Of a stretch of DNA of 64,000 bases, positions 9,806-19,634 are shown piece after piece. The stretch covers positions 1,798,001-1,862,000 of the forward strand of contig NZ_KI911560.1 in the NCBI RefSeq assembly GCF_000515275.1, written 5' to 3'. Under the pieces are notes generated by a model, which saw only the letters and a program-made list of their open reading frames with translations, did no database searches and was not told the DNA's origin. The position numbers and the translations under genes are program-made. The DNA comes from Methylophilus sp. 5 (GTDB lineage: Bacteria > Pseudomonadota > Gammaproteobacteria > Burkholderiales > Methylophilaceae). Position 1 is the first letter of the stretch, and each line of letters opens with the position of its first letter.

Positions 9806-9870
9806 GCGACTGCAACCGTTAGCGAATTAAAGAAAAAAACAATTTGGTTTTTGAAACGTCCAAACTTTCA

Positions 9871-10131
9871 CGCTGCTACTTAAATGAGAGTAATCCCATC
9901 CCATCACGCTGAGTAGCGGAGACGAAGTGGGGGTAGTCGGCCATCGGCTGTTTGAGCTCCGCAACAAGCCACGTTTCGTGTGGCTTGTCAGGGCGAGTTT
10001 CGATGGACGCCCACTTTGTTGAGCAACGCAAGGGAGCCGAAGGCCGTGATGGCTGGGTGTCGTCCTCTTTGGTTACTTTCTGGGGGACAAGCACCAGAAA
10101 GTGACTCGCCAACAGGCGAAAGAAAATGTCA
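9871..10131 (-). repeat. Dispersed repeat unit, copy 2 (inverted)
   Basis: Read on the minus strand it follows the same order of blocks as copy 1: GGCGAGTCACTTTC, then GGGCGTCCATCGAAACTC (10012 down to 9995), then CAGCCGATGGCCGACT (9950 down to 9935). The second and third blocks again span 78 bases; the first to second distance differs by five bases. Sequence between blocks has diverged considerably, so the two units are related by descent and not by a recent duplication. A 78-codon frame (9876-10112, minus) overlaps it and is probably not a gene. Confidence 0.75.
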
Positions 10132-10216
10132 CATTAATCCGCTAACGCTAAAGTCACAAACAACTTGTGACTCAATATTTGATCAAGACTGGATTCAGGT
10201 CTGCGCCGCGAAGAGC

Positions 10217-11443
<1,227 letters not shown>

Positions 11444-11565
11444 TTAACACAGCCATGCCAGTTGCTTATGGCGGTGGCGCGTGAGGTAAACGGGTGGGAT
11501 ACGCTTGCATTTTTTGTGATTGCCCGCAACAATGCTGGTATTCCGCAATTCTAAAAAAGTCCCTT

Positions 11566-12354
11566 ATGGTTGAACCGCAAAACCGCCTGTCACGCCGCGA
11601 ACAACATACCAGCTTGCGTCAGCGTGGTATTTATCTGCTGCCTAATTTGTTTACTTCTGCCTCACTATTCGGCGGTTTTTACGCCATTGTGCAGGCGATG
11701 AACCTGCATTTTGAGCAATCGGCGATTGCGATTTTTATTGCCATGGTGATGGATGGCCTCGATGGCCGCGTGGCACGCATGACCAATACCCAGAGTGCGT
11801 TTGGCGCTGAGTATGACAGCCTGGCCGACATGGTGTCGTTTGGTGTGGCGCCAGCGCTGATTGTCTATGTGTGGGCCTTGCAGCCTATGAACAAGCTGGG
11901 CTGGATTGCGGCGTTTATTTACTGTGCTTGTGCCGCGTTGCGTTTAGCGCGCTTTAACACCAAGCTGGATGACCCGTTTCAGGATAAGCGCTTTTTCCAG
12001 GGCTTGCCTAGCCCGGCGGCGGCGGCTTTGCTGGCAGGCTTTGTCTGGGTGTCTTACGAATACAATGTTGATGGCCGCGAAATTTTCTTTGGCGTGTTAC
12101 AGATGAAATGGATCGCGTGGACGATTACGGTGTTTGCTGCCGGTTCTATGGTGTCTGACCTCAAGTTTTATAGCGGCAAAGATATCAACCTCAAGCACTC
12201 GGTGCCGTTTGTGGCGATTTTGGCGGTGGTGCTGGCCTTTGTGCTTATCTCCTACAGTCCGCCGGAAGTGTTGTTTAGCGTGGTGTTTGTGTATGCCTTG
12301 TCTGGCTATTATATGTGGGCGCGCGAACGGTTGGCGGCAAAAAACGCAGCTTAA
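11566..12354 (+). CDS. pssA: CDP-diacylglycerol-serine O-phosphatidyltransferase
   Basis: A 262-residue membrane protein from MVEPQNRLSRREQ at 11566; a longer frame from 11494 adds a Cys-rich segment unlike the family. The CDP-alcohol phosphotransferase motif is present as MDGLDGRVAR followed by GAEYDSLADMVSFG (D-G-x2-A-R-x8-G-x3-D-x3-D). About eight hydrophobic helices follow. It makes phosphatidylserine, the precursor of phosphatidylethanolamine, in the inner membrane. The next gene is leuA, after a terminator. Confidence 0.93.
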   Translation: MVEPQNRLSRREQHTSLRQRGIYLLPNLFTSASLFGGFYAIVQAMNLHFEQSAIAIFIAMVMDGLDGRVARMTNTQSAFGAEYDSLADMVSFGVAPALIVYVWALQPMNKLGWIAAFIYCACAALRLARFNTKLDDPFQDKRFFQGLPSPAAAALLAGFVWVSYEYNVDGREIFFGVLQMKWIAWTITVFAAGSMVSDLKFYSGKDINLKHSVPFVAILAVVLAFVLISYSPPEVLFSVVFVYALSGYYMWARERLAAKNAA

Positions 12355-12372
12355 GTCATTAAGCAAGTTGAT

Positions 12373-12400
12373 AAAAACGCGCTTTCCAGCGCGTTTTTTT
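12373..12400 (+). terminator. Rho-independent terminator after pssA
   Basis: CGCGCT (12378-12383) and AGCGCG (12388-12393) pair around TTCC and are followed by seven Ts. An A-run precedes the stem, so the hairpin could be longer. Confidence 0.85.
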
Positions 12401-12471
12401 ATGCATACATCCGCGTGTGGTCAATTGTAGGACAAGCGAGTAAAATTGAATGGTTAGTTTTAGGAAAACTC

Positions 12472-14004
12472 ATGGAACAAATTATTATTTTTGATACCAC
12501 GTTGCGTGATGGCGAGCAAAGCCCGGGCGCGGCGATGACCAAAGAAGAAAAAATCCGTATCGCCCGTCAGCTTGAAAAGCTGGGCGTAGACGTGATTGAA
12601 GCAGGGTTTGCGGCGGCCAGCCCTGGCGACTTTGACGCGATTTCCGAGATTGCCAAAGTGATTAAGACCTCTACCGTTTGCTCACTGGCGCGTGCCAGTG
12701 AAAACGATGTGCGTAGAGCTGGTGAGGCGATTAAACATGCGGCCAATGGTCGTATTCATACGTTTATTGCCACCAGCAAAATCCATATGGAAAACAAGTT
12801 GCGCATGACCGAAGACCAGGTGGTCGCGCGAGCAGTGCAAGCCGTGACATGGGCGCGTGAATATACCGACGACGTCGAATTTTCAGCCGAAGATGCGGTG
12901 CGCTCTGAGATTGATTTTTTGGTGCGCGTGTTTGAAGCGGTGATTGAGGCGGGCGCCAAAACCATCAATGTGCCGGATACCGTGGGTTACAGCATCCCCG
13001 AAGTCTGGGGTGAGCGCATGGCTGAGCTGATCAAACGCGTTAAAGGGGCAGATAAAGTTATCTGGTCTACCCATTGCCATAACGACCTTGGCATGGCGGT
13101 CGCTAACTCGCTGTCTGCGGTGATGAATGGTGCGCGTCAGGTCGAGTGCACCATCAATGGCCTGGGCGAGCGGGCCGGTAACGCTAGCCTCGAAGAAATC
13201 GTGATGGCGATTAAAACCCGCAGCGATATTTTTAACCTGACCACACGTATCGACACCACGCAAATCGTGCCGTCTTCTAAGCTGGTGTCTACCATTACAG
13301 GTTACCCAGTGCAGCCTAACAAGGCGATTGTTGGCGCTAACGCGTTTGCGCATGAGTCTGGCATTCATCAGGATGGTGTGCTTAAACACCGCGAAACCTA
13401 CGAAATTATGCGTGCCGAAGATGTGGGTTGGGGCGCGAATAAACTCACCCTGGGCAAATTGTCTGGCCGTAACGCTTTTCGCACCCGCTTGAAAGAGCTG
13501 GGCATAGAGCTGGACAGCGAAGATGCCTTAAACGCGGCATTTGCGCGCTTTAAAGAGTTGGCAGATAAAAAGTCTGAAATCTTTGATGAAGATTTGCATG
13601 CATTGGTGAGTGATGAAGTGGTGCAAGAGAGCCGCGAAATGTTTAAGCTGACTTACCTGCAAGTGGCTTCGCAAACCGGTGAAATCCCGCATGCGATTTT
13701 GACCCTGAGTGTGGATGGTGCCGAGCAGCGTACTGAAGCAGATGGCGGTGGCCCGGTCGATGCGACGTTTAAAGCCATTGAAAACGTGGTGAACAGTGAC
13801 GCTGAACTGCAGTTGTACTCGGTGAATAACATTACCAGCGGCACTGACGCGCAAGGTGAAGTCACGGTGCGTTTATCCAAAGGCGGCCGGATTGTGAATG
13901 GCCAGGGTGCGGATACAGACATTGTCGTGGCTTCAGCCAAGGCTTATTTAAACGGTTTGAACAAACTCTACGCCAAAGTAGAAAAATTGAACCCGCAGGT
14001 TTAA
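12472..14004 (+). CDS. leuA: 2-isopropylmalate synthase
   Basis: A 510-residue enzyme for the first committed step of leucine synthesis, condensing acetyl-CoA with 2-oxoisovalerate. The start [19 protein letters not shown] follows TTAGGAAAACTC; the longer upstream frame runs through the pssA terminator region and is rejected. The TIM-barrel motifs DTTLRDGEQ and [15 protein letters not shown] carry the metal ligands. The C-terminal 120 residues form the leucine-binding regulatory domain. It appears monocistronic, bounded by terminators on both sides. Confidence 0.97.
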   Translation: MEQIIIFDTTLRDGEQSPGAAMTKEEKIRIARQLEKLGVDVIEAGFAAASPGDFDAISEIAKVIKTSTVCSLARASENDVRRAGEAIKHAANGRIHTFIATSKIHMENKLRMTEDQVVARAVQAVTWAREYTDDVEFSAEDAVRSEIDFLVRVFEAVIEAGAKTINVPDTVGYSIPEVWGERMAELIKRVKGADKVIWSTHCHNDLGMAVANSLSAVMNGARQVECTINGLGERAGNASLEEIVMAIKTRSDIFNLTTRIDTTQIVPSSKLVSTITGYPVQPNKAIVGANAFAHESGIHQDGVLKHRETYEIMRAEDVGWGANKLTLGKLSGRNAFRTRLKELGIELDSEDALNAAFARFKELADKKSEIFDEDLHALVSDEVVQESREMFKLTYLQVASQTGEIPHAILTLSVDGAEQRTEADGGGPVDATFKAIENVVNSDAELQLYSVNNITSGTDAQGEVTVRLSKGGRIVNGQGADTDIVVASAKAYLNGLNKLYAKVEKLNPQV

Positions 14005-14018
14005 GCAGGCTCTGAGTT

Positions 14019-14055
14019 AACGCTTGCTGCCGTTGGGTGGCAAGCGTTTTCTTTT
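14019..14055 (+). terminator. Terminator after leuA
   Basis: AACGCTTGC (14019-14027) pairs with GCAAGCGTT (14040-14048) over a 12-base loop and is followed by TTCTTTT. Confidence 0.8.
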
Positions 14056-14099
14056 GTACGTAATCGTTATGTGTGGATGAAAGGTTGGGGTAGCTCGTC

Positions 14100-14993
14100 A
14101 TGTCGCAAAGAAATCATTGGTTGCTGGTGATCATTGCGCTGACCTGTACCTACTTTATCTGGGGCTCTACTTACCTGGCAATCAAGTATGCCATTGAGAG
14201 CTTTCCGCCATTTGTCATGGTGGGCATACGGTTTACCATTGCCGGCTCTTTGCTTTATATGATTTTGCGTGGCATGGGCCACGCGGCACCTACGCTGGTG
14301 CAATGGCGTGGTGCTGCCTGGGTCGGGTTGTTGTTGCCAGTGTTAGGTAATGGCACGGTGTCGCATGTGCAACTGCATGTGTCGTCCAGCGTGGCGGCGC
14401 TGGCCATTGCCACTGCACCGATCTGGATGGCGATTTTCTCCAGCCTGTGGGGGCATAAAATCAGTCGCCGCGAGTGGGTTGGCATCGCCATTGGCCTGGT
14501 GGGTATTTTGTTATTAAACACCCGCGGAAGCCTGCAAGGTGATTGGCTCAGTGCCGGTTTGCTGATGTTTGCGGCGGCTTCGTGGTCGCTGGGCTCGGTA
14601 TGGAGCAAGCATATGGCTATGCCGCAAGGGCTGATGGGCGCAGCCAGCCAAATGTTGTGCGGCGGCCTGATTGCCCTGCTGTTTGGTGCGGCGTTTGGCG
14701 AACATTTGCCTGCCCAAGTGTCAGCGCGTTCATGGGCAGCGATTGCATTTTTGATTGTGCTCGGCTCTATGGTGGCGTTCTCGGCGTATCACTGGCTGTT
14801 GCATCATGTGCGGCCCATGGTCGCCAGCAGTAATACGTTCGTTAATCCTATCGTCGCCTTTGTGGTTGGCGTCTGGTTTGCCGATGAGCAGATTCATCTG
14901 ATGGAATATATTGCGCTGGCGGTGATTCTGGTCGGTGTGTTTTTGGTGCTCACCGCGACCAAAGAAGCGGTGCCGGACGAACAGATCGTTTAA
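14100..14993 (+). CDS. EamA/DMT-family transporter (YedA-like exporter)
   Basis: A 297-residue inner-membrane protein with ten predicted helices in two EamA halves. The start TYFIWGSTYLAIKYAIESFPPF is characteristic of the YedA branch of drug/metabolite transporters, and the second half has GSMVAFSAYHWLLHHVRP. Family members export amino acids or other metabolites; the substrate cannot be read from sequence. The HAD phosphatase gene starts 39 bases downstream on the same strand, so the two may be co-transcribed. Confidence 0.9.
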   Translation: MSQRNHWLLVIIALTCTYFIWGSTYLAIKYAIESFPPFVMVGIRFTIAGSLLYMILRGMGHAAPTLVQWRGAAWVGLLLPVLGNGTVSHVQLHVSSSVAALAIATAPIWMAIFSSLWGHKISRREWVGIAIGLVGILLLNTRGSLQGDWLSAGLLMFAAASWSLGSVWSKHMAMPQGLMGAASQMLCGGLIALLFGAAFGEHLPAQVSARSWAAIAFLIVLGSMVAFSAYHWLLHHVRPMVASSNTFVNPIVAFVVGVWFADEQIHLMEYIALAVILVGVFLVLTATKEAVPDEQIV

Positions 14994-15032
14994 TTATCAT
15001 TGTTTGATTATCTAAGTAAAGAAACTGATTGT

Positions 15033-15701
15033 ATGAAACAAAACCTGGCGTTATTTGATTTGGACAACACCCTGCTGGCCGGGGATAGTGACTATAACTG
15101 GAGCGTATTTCTGATTAGCGAAGGCTTGCTCGATGCCGAGCAACACAAAGCGCGTAATGAGCAGTTTTATGAAGACTATAAAAACGGCTGCCTGGATATT
15201 TATGCCTTTCTCAAGTTTCAGTTACAGCCGTTGTCGCAGCACACAAAAGCCTTTTTAGACGAACTGCACACAAAATATATGGCCAATGTGATCCGGCCGA
15301 TGATGACGCCAAAAGCGCAAGCACTGGTTGACCAGCATAAAGCCAATGGCGATTTATGCATGGTGATTACCGCCACCAACAGCTTTGTCACCAAGCCGAT
15401 TGCCACCGCTTATGGCATTGAGCACCTGATCGGCACCGACCCGGAAATGGTCGATGGCCAATTTACCGGCGGCGTCAGTGGCACGCCTAGCTTTCAGCAG
15501 GGCAAGGTGACCCGCCTCAATGACTGGCTGGCCGCGCGTGGCCAAACGCTAGATGACTTTGAAACCAGCTATTTTTATAGTGACTCACACAACGACTTGC
15601 CCTTGATGAAACTGGTCACCAAGCCTGTTGCGGTGGATGCTGACCCGACATTGACCGCATATGCCCGTGAGCATGGCTGGCCGTTAATCAGCCTGCGTTA
15701 A
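15033..15701 (+). CDS. HAD-superfamily IB phosphatase (SerB-like)
   Basis: A 222-residue protein from the ATG at 15033, which places LALFDLDNTLLAGDSDYNW at the N-terminus; the upstream frame start at 15000 is unlikely. Motif I is DLDNT, motif II includes VITATNSFVTKP, and motif IV is FYSDSHNDLPLM with the metal-binding Asp pair. This pattern is the IB subfamily, which acts on phosphoserine or related small phosphates. It follows the DMT transporter closely. The substrate is not evident. Confidence 0.9.
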   Translation: MKQNLALFDLDNTLLAGDSDYNWSVFLISEGLLDAEQHKARNEQFYEDYKNGCLDIYAFLKFQLQPLSQHTKAFLDELHTKYMANVIRPMMTPKAQALVDQHKANGDLCMVITATNSFVTKPIATAYGIEHLIGTDPEMVDGQFTGGVSGTPSFQQGKVTRLNDWLAARGQTLDDFETSYFYSDSHNDLPLMKLVTKPVAVDADPTLTAYAREHGWPLISLR

Positions 15702-15719
15702 TCTCTAGTCGCGCTGACC

Positions 15720-16826
15720 TTAAAAGCTGACGGTTAGCGCGGTCACAGCCATCAAATTGTTATCAATTTGCTGTGAGCCGTCTTTGTTGAAGATGGCATC
15801 ACGACTATTTAACTGACGTAATTCGTTGCGCCATACCATGCGCGGATTGAGTCGGTAATCCATATTCACTGAGTAACCGGTGGTGGCAAAGCCATGCGCA
15901 GTGCCTGTGTTAATAATCACACCATGTTTGTCTTGATAGTATTCCAGCCGTGCCGCAAATTGCAGCCGCTCTGAATACGTATAACGCAGCACCATATTTG
16001 GGCTAAACCAGACGTTGTAGCCCTTGCCAGAGGCGGCCTGTTCGGCACCAATATCAAACGCGGTGATTAATCCCCACTGTTCGTTGAGCCGCCACTGCAC
16101 ATAAAAATCATGAAAATAGCGCATCTGGCGTTGCGCGTCAGATGTGTCATTGCCAATAAACGAGCTGCTATTAATAGTGAGCGTGTTGCTGGGTTTATAG
16201 GTGAGCTGGTGGCCAATGGCGGGCGTGGTGTTACCGTCTGGCCGTTGAATACGCTGCCAGCCCGTGAGCAACAGGCCGCTCACGAGCCATTGACCATCCT
16301 GGCTGGTATAGCTCAGTTTGGCGCCGGTTTCAAAGTAGGGTGAGTTATCTGCCATCAGGCTGCGCGTCAGCGTCCAGTTATCTATGCCCACCGCACTCTC
16401 AAAACCGATATGCGACGGCATCACACCAATATCGAGCCACAGGTTATTTTCGGTTGACAGTTTGAGGCCGATATTGGCCTCATATATATTGCGCAAGCCA
16501 TGCGGCTCGGCGGCATAGTTGGCCCGCATATAAGTGCCTGCGCCCAGTGCCAGGTTGCCGCGCACGCGCTCGGTGCTCAATGCCGCTTTTAGCATGGCCA
16601 GGTTGATGCTGGGGTCATCAGTGATGTTGTGGCTATACACAAAGCCCGGCCGCCTGTGGTTGGCCGGCTGGTTAAAGTCGTGTATCAGGTAGCTTTCAAG
16701 GTAGGCGCTTAGTTGCAGGGGCGTGGTGCTGGCCGCGGCCACGGTTTCCTCTGCCTGGGCGGTTAAAGCCAGGCAGAATAAAGGCACTACAGGGAGCAAA
16801 GCCGCAGGGAGTAGAAATGATTTCAT
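15720..16826 (-). CDS. Outer-membrane beta-barrel porin, OmpL-like (BBP2 type)
   Basis: A 368-residue protein starting MKSFLLPAALLPVVPLFCLA with signal cleavage near AQAEE; the longer frame from 16928 has a Cys-rich leader and is not credible. The mature protein alternates aromatic and polar residues in short strands (FHDFYVQWRLNEQWGLITAF, RLEYYQDKHGV) and ends in Phe (ALTVSF), as outer-membrane barrels do. It contains VMPSHIGFESAVG, a feature of the putative OmpL-like porin family. Substrate unknown. It converges with the HAD gene. Confidence 0.8.
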   Translation of the reverse strand: MKSFLLPAALLPVVPLFCLALTAQAEETVAAASTTPLQLSAYLESYLIHDFNQPANHRRPGFVYSHNITDDPSINLAMLKAALSTERVRGNLALGAGTYMRANYAAEPHGLRNIYEANIGLKLSTENNLWLDIGVMPSHIGFESAVGIDNWTLTRSLMADNSPYFETGAKLSYTSQDGQWLVSGLLLTGWQRIQRPDGNTTPAIGHQLTYKPSNTLTINSSSFIGNDTSDAQRQMRYFHDFYVQWRLNEQWGLITAFDIGAEQAASGKGYNVWFSPNMVLRYTYSERLQFAARLEYYQDKHGVIINTGTAHGFATTGYSVNMDYRLNPRMVWRNELRQLNSRDAIFNKDGSQQIDNNLMAVTALTVSF

Positions 16827-16958
16827 ACGCACAGTCCAAACTAAAAGGTGCCAGCAGAATAAAGTGCTGCACCTATCAATCACATAAACATAACGCAAAA
16901 GCGCTTGAATGATTGTGCCGGAAAGCAAGGCAAAAGCAGGGTAGTTCAGGGTGGGCTG

Positions 16959-17783
16959 TTAGCGGCCCAATACCACGTGTAGCACAAACCGGCTGCCAAT
17001 ATAGGCCAGCAGCAATAAGGCAAAGCCCAGCAGGGTCCAGCGTGTTGCGATTTTGCCGCGCCAGCCATATTTAAAACGGCCAAACAGCAGCCAGGCATAA
17101 ATCAGCCACGAGGCAATTGAAAAGATGGTTTTGTGATTAAGCTGTAACGGCTTGCCGAAAATCTCTTCGCTAAACAGCATGCCGCTAATCAGGGTGATGG
17201 TGAGCAACACAAAGCCGATATGCAACACTTTAAACAGCAACGCATCCAGCACCATTAACGGTGGAAAATCAGGCAAAGCCAGCCAGCTGTTTTTTTGGTG
17301 CAACGCACGCTCGGCCATACGCATCAGGCAGGCGTGCAAGGCGGCAAAAGTAAACAGGCTGTAGGCCACCACAGCAATGAGTATATGCAGGTTAAACAGG
17401 GTGAAGCCATGCGTATCAACATAATAGTCTTTAACGGCAAAGCCAGGGATCAACACAAATAAGGCTGCAGGCGGCAACACAAACGCTTGCAGGCTGCGTA
17501 GTGAGTGTTTTAAATCTGCTAGCCAGTAAATGAGTACCGTCAGCCATAAGATGGCCGAGAGCGAATAATAAATGCCTAAGTTGGGCAGATTGACCGCAAA
17601 AATATCGCGATACAGCAGCCCGCCATGCATCACCAAACCCAATGCCACCATGGCGCTATGTAGCTGAAACGGAAACGCATGTTCATTGACCGCTTTGTCC
17701 TGTTTGGCAATGCGCCAGTAATCCAGCGCCACCGCCATATAGACAAACGCGACAATCAGGTAAGGAAGCAGGTGTTGAGTCAT
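16959..17783 (-). CDS. CcsA/HemX-like inner-membrane protein (YpjD type)
   Basis: A 274-residue protein with about eight helices, starting MTQHLLPYLIVAFVYMAVALDYW. A further ATG nine bases upstream (17792) is possible. It matches the cytochrome c assembly (CcsA/HemX-like) family found divergent from ffh in many proteobacteria; conserved features include MHGGLLYRD, the HLHILIAVVAYSLFT helix and a late LNHKTIFSIASWLIYAWLLFGR with a His in a haem-family position. Escherichia coli YpjD occupies the same place. A true role in cytochrome biogenesis is unproven for this subfamily. Confidence 0.85.
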   Translation of the reverse strand: MTQHLLPYLIVAFVYMAVALDYWRIAKQDKAVNEHAFPFQLHSAMVALGLVMHGGLLYRDIFAVNLPNLGIYYSLSAILWLTVLIYWLADLKHSLRSLQAFVLPPAALFVLIPGFAVKDYYVDTHGFTLFNLHILIAVVAYSLFTFAALHACLMRMAERALHQKNSWLALPDFPPLMVLDALLFKVLHIGFVLLTITLISGMLFSEEIFGKPLQLNHKTIFSIASWLIYAWLLFGRFKYGWRGKIATRWTLLGFALLLLAYIGSRFVLHVVLGR

Positions 17784-17933
17784 GCCTGGCATTATGGCAA
17801 AACTCGCTGCATTCGACCAGCGTGGCGACACTGCGCATGGCGATGTTTGCCAATAGTTTATTTTAGGCTTGGGCTGGCATGAGGTAAAATTGTGCGCATA
17901 GCATATTGATGAATTGTAAAAGAAAGGCATTCC

Positions 17934-19295
17934 ATGCTGGAAAACCTGACCGGCCGTTTACAGGGCGTGATTAAAAACCTGCGCGGCCAAGCGCGTTTAA
18001 CCGAAGACAACATTGCCGATGCCATGCGCGAAGTGCGTATGGTTCTGCTGGAGGCTGACGTCGCCTTGCCGGTAGTGAAAGACTTTATTGCCCGCGTCAA
18101 AGAGCGCGCCAGTGGCCGTGACGTATTGCAAAGCTTAACGCCAGGCCAGGCCGTGATTGAAGTGGTGAACGAAGAGCTTACCGCGCTCATGGGCAAAGCC
18201 AACGAAGGCCTCAACCTGGCAGCGGTGCCGCCGGTGGTAATTTTAATGGCGGGTTTGCAAGGTGCGGGTAAAACCACCACCTCAGGCAAGCTGGCCAAAC
18301 TGCTCAAAGAACAAAAGAAAAAAGTATTGCTCGCCAGTGCCGACGTTTACCGTCCGGCGGCGATCACGCAGCTACAAACCCTGGCCAAGCAGCTGGAGAT
18401 AGACTGCTTTGACAGCAATCCGCAGCAAAAGCCGCTAGACATTGCCGCGCAGGTGATGGAGCAAGCCAGAAAGAGCTATTACGATGTAGTTATTTTCGAT
18501 ACGGCCGGTCGTTTAGCCATTGATGAGGCCATGATGGCCGAAATCAAAGACCTGCATGCTTACCTCAAGCCCACCGAAACCTTGTTCGTGGTTGACGCCA
18601 TGCAAGGCCAGGATGCCGTCAATACCGCCAAGGCGTTTGGCGAAACACTGCCGCTTACCGGTGTGATTGTCACCAAGCTCGACGGCGATGCGCGCGGCGG
18701 TGCCGCACTCTCTGTGCGCCATGTCACCGGCAAACCAATCAAATTTATTGGTGTGAGCGAAAAGGTCGATGGCCTCGAGCCTTTTCACCCTGACCGCATG
18801 GCTGGCCGTATTTTGGGCATGGGCGACGTATTAAGCCTGATTGAAGAAGCGCATAAAAAGGTCGACATGGCCGAAGCGCAAAAAGTCGCCGACAAAATCA
18901 AGTCTGGTGCCAAGTTTGACCTCGAAGACTTTAAGTCGCAAATGATGCAAATGCAAAAAATGGGCGGCATGGCGTCACTCATGGACAAAATGCCTAGCCA
19001 GATATCCGGCATGGCGCAAAAGATCAACACCGACGACGTAGATAAATCACTGCGCCGCCTAGAAGGCATTATTAATAGCATGACGCCCGAAGAGCGCCGC
19101 AAACCCGAGCTGATTAAAGCCACCCGTAAAAAACGCATTGCCGCCGGTAGCGGTGTGCAAGTGCAGGATGTAAACCGCCTGCTCAATCAGTTTGAAGAAA
19201 CACAAAAGATGATGAAGATGTTTAGCAAAGGTGGCATGGCTAAAATGATGCGAGGCATGGGCGGCATGATGGGCGGTAAATTCCCAGGAATGTAA
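17934..19295 (+). CDS. ffh: Signal recognition particle protein Ffh
   Basis: A 453-residue GTPase that binds 4.5S RNA and signal sequences and brings ribosomes to FtsY at the membrane. The N domain starts MLENLTGRLQGVIKNLRG; the G domain has GLQGAGKTTTSGKLA, DTAGRLAID and TKLDGDARGG. The M domain from about 300 is Met-rich (MMQMQKMGGMASLMDKMPSQ) and ends MRGMGGMMGGKFPGM. It is divergent from the CcsA-like gene, a conserved arrangement. AGAAAGG precedes the ATG. Confidence 0.98.
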   Translation: MLENLTGRLQGVIKNLRGQARLTEDNIADAMREVRMVLLEADVALPVVKDFIARVKERASGRDVLQSLTPGQAVIEVVNEELTALMGKANEGLNLAAVPPVVILMAGLQGAGKTTTSGKLAKLLKEQKKKVLLASADVYRPAAITQLQTLAKQLEIDCFDSNPQQKPLDIAAQVMEQARKSYYDVVIFDTAGRLAIDEAMMAEIKDLHAYLKPTETLFVVDAMQGQDAVNTAKAFGETLPLTGVIVTKLDGDARGGAALSVRHVTGKPIKFIGVSEKVDGLEPFHPDRMAGRILGMGDVLSLIEEAHKKVDMAEAQKVADKIKSGAKFDLEDFKSQMMQMQKMGGMASLMDKMPSQISGMAQKINTDDVDKSLRRLEGIINSMTPEERRKPELIKATRKKRIAAGSGVQVQDVNRLLNQFEETQKMMKMFSKGGMAKMMRGMGGMMGGKFPGM

Positions 19296-19432
19296 AGCGA
19301 AAAAACGGGATGAATAGAAAAATAAACTTTTTATACAAAAAAAGCCAAAACAGCATTGACCAAAGTTAATTCATCCCCCATAATCGCGTTCTTTCAAATT
19401 TGACGCAAAACAAGCGGCAGACAAGAAACAGA

Positions 19433-19508
19433 GGGGTGTTAGCTCAGCTGGTAGAGCAGCGGACTTTTAATCCGTTTGTCGTGGGTTCGATCCCCGCACA
19501 CCCTACCA
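19433..19508 (+). tRNA. tRNA-Lys (anticodon TTT)
   Basis: The cloverleaf reads GGGGTGT, TA, D arm GCTCAGCTGGTAGAGC, anticodon arm GCGGA-CTTTTAA-TCCGT, TTGTC variable loop, T arm GTGGG-TTCGATC-CCCGC, ACACCCT, A and encoded CCA. The acceptor stem ends with a G-T pair. The anticodon TTT reads Lys codons. Its 3' half and the following terminator are repeated at 22258 and, degenerate, at 25661. Confidence 0.97.
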
Positions 19509-19552
19509 AAATATAAAAGACGGCTCGCAGAAATGTGAGCCGTTTTTCTTTT
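19465..19552 (+). repeat. Direct repeat A: 3' half of tRNA-Lys plus terminator (attachment-site-like)
   Basis: These 88 bases run from the anticodon loop of tRNA-Lys to the end of its terminator. They recur at 22258-22345 with one difference (G to A in the T arm). tRNA 3' halves are common integration sites, and this placement suggests the left boundary of inserted DNA. Confidence 0.85.
19520..19552 (+). terminator. Terminator of tRNA-Lys
   Basis: ACGGCTC and GAGCCGT form a stem around GCAGAAATGT and are followed by TTTTCTTTT. Confidence 0.85.
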
Positions 19553-19634
19553 CTCTATACTGAACAGCGTTTCAGAATTCCAGCTTTTCACATAAAGTAG
19601 TTTTTAGTTGCAATATCCTATTCCGGTTTCCAAG

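Noticed and set aside
9510..9830. 106-codon plus frame with LASYFSLLAQR
   Set aside because: It lies on repeat copy 1, and the similar frame on copy 2 has diverged in irregular fashion; reads as repeat-derived translation.
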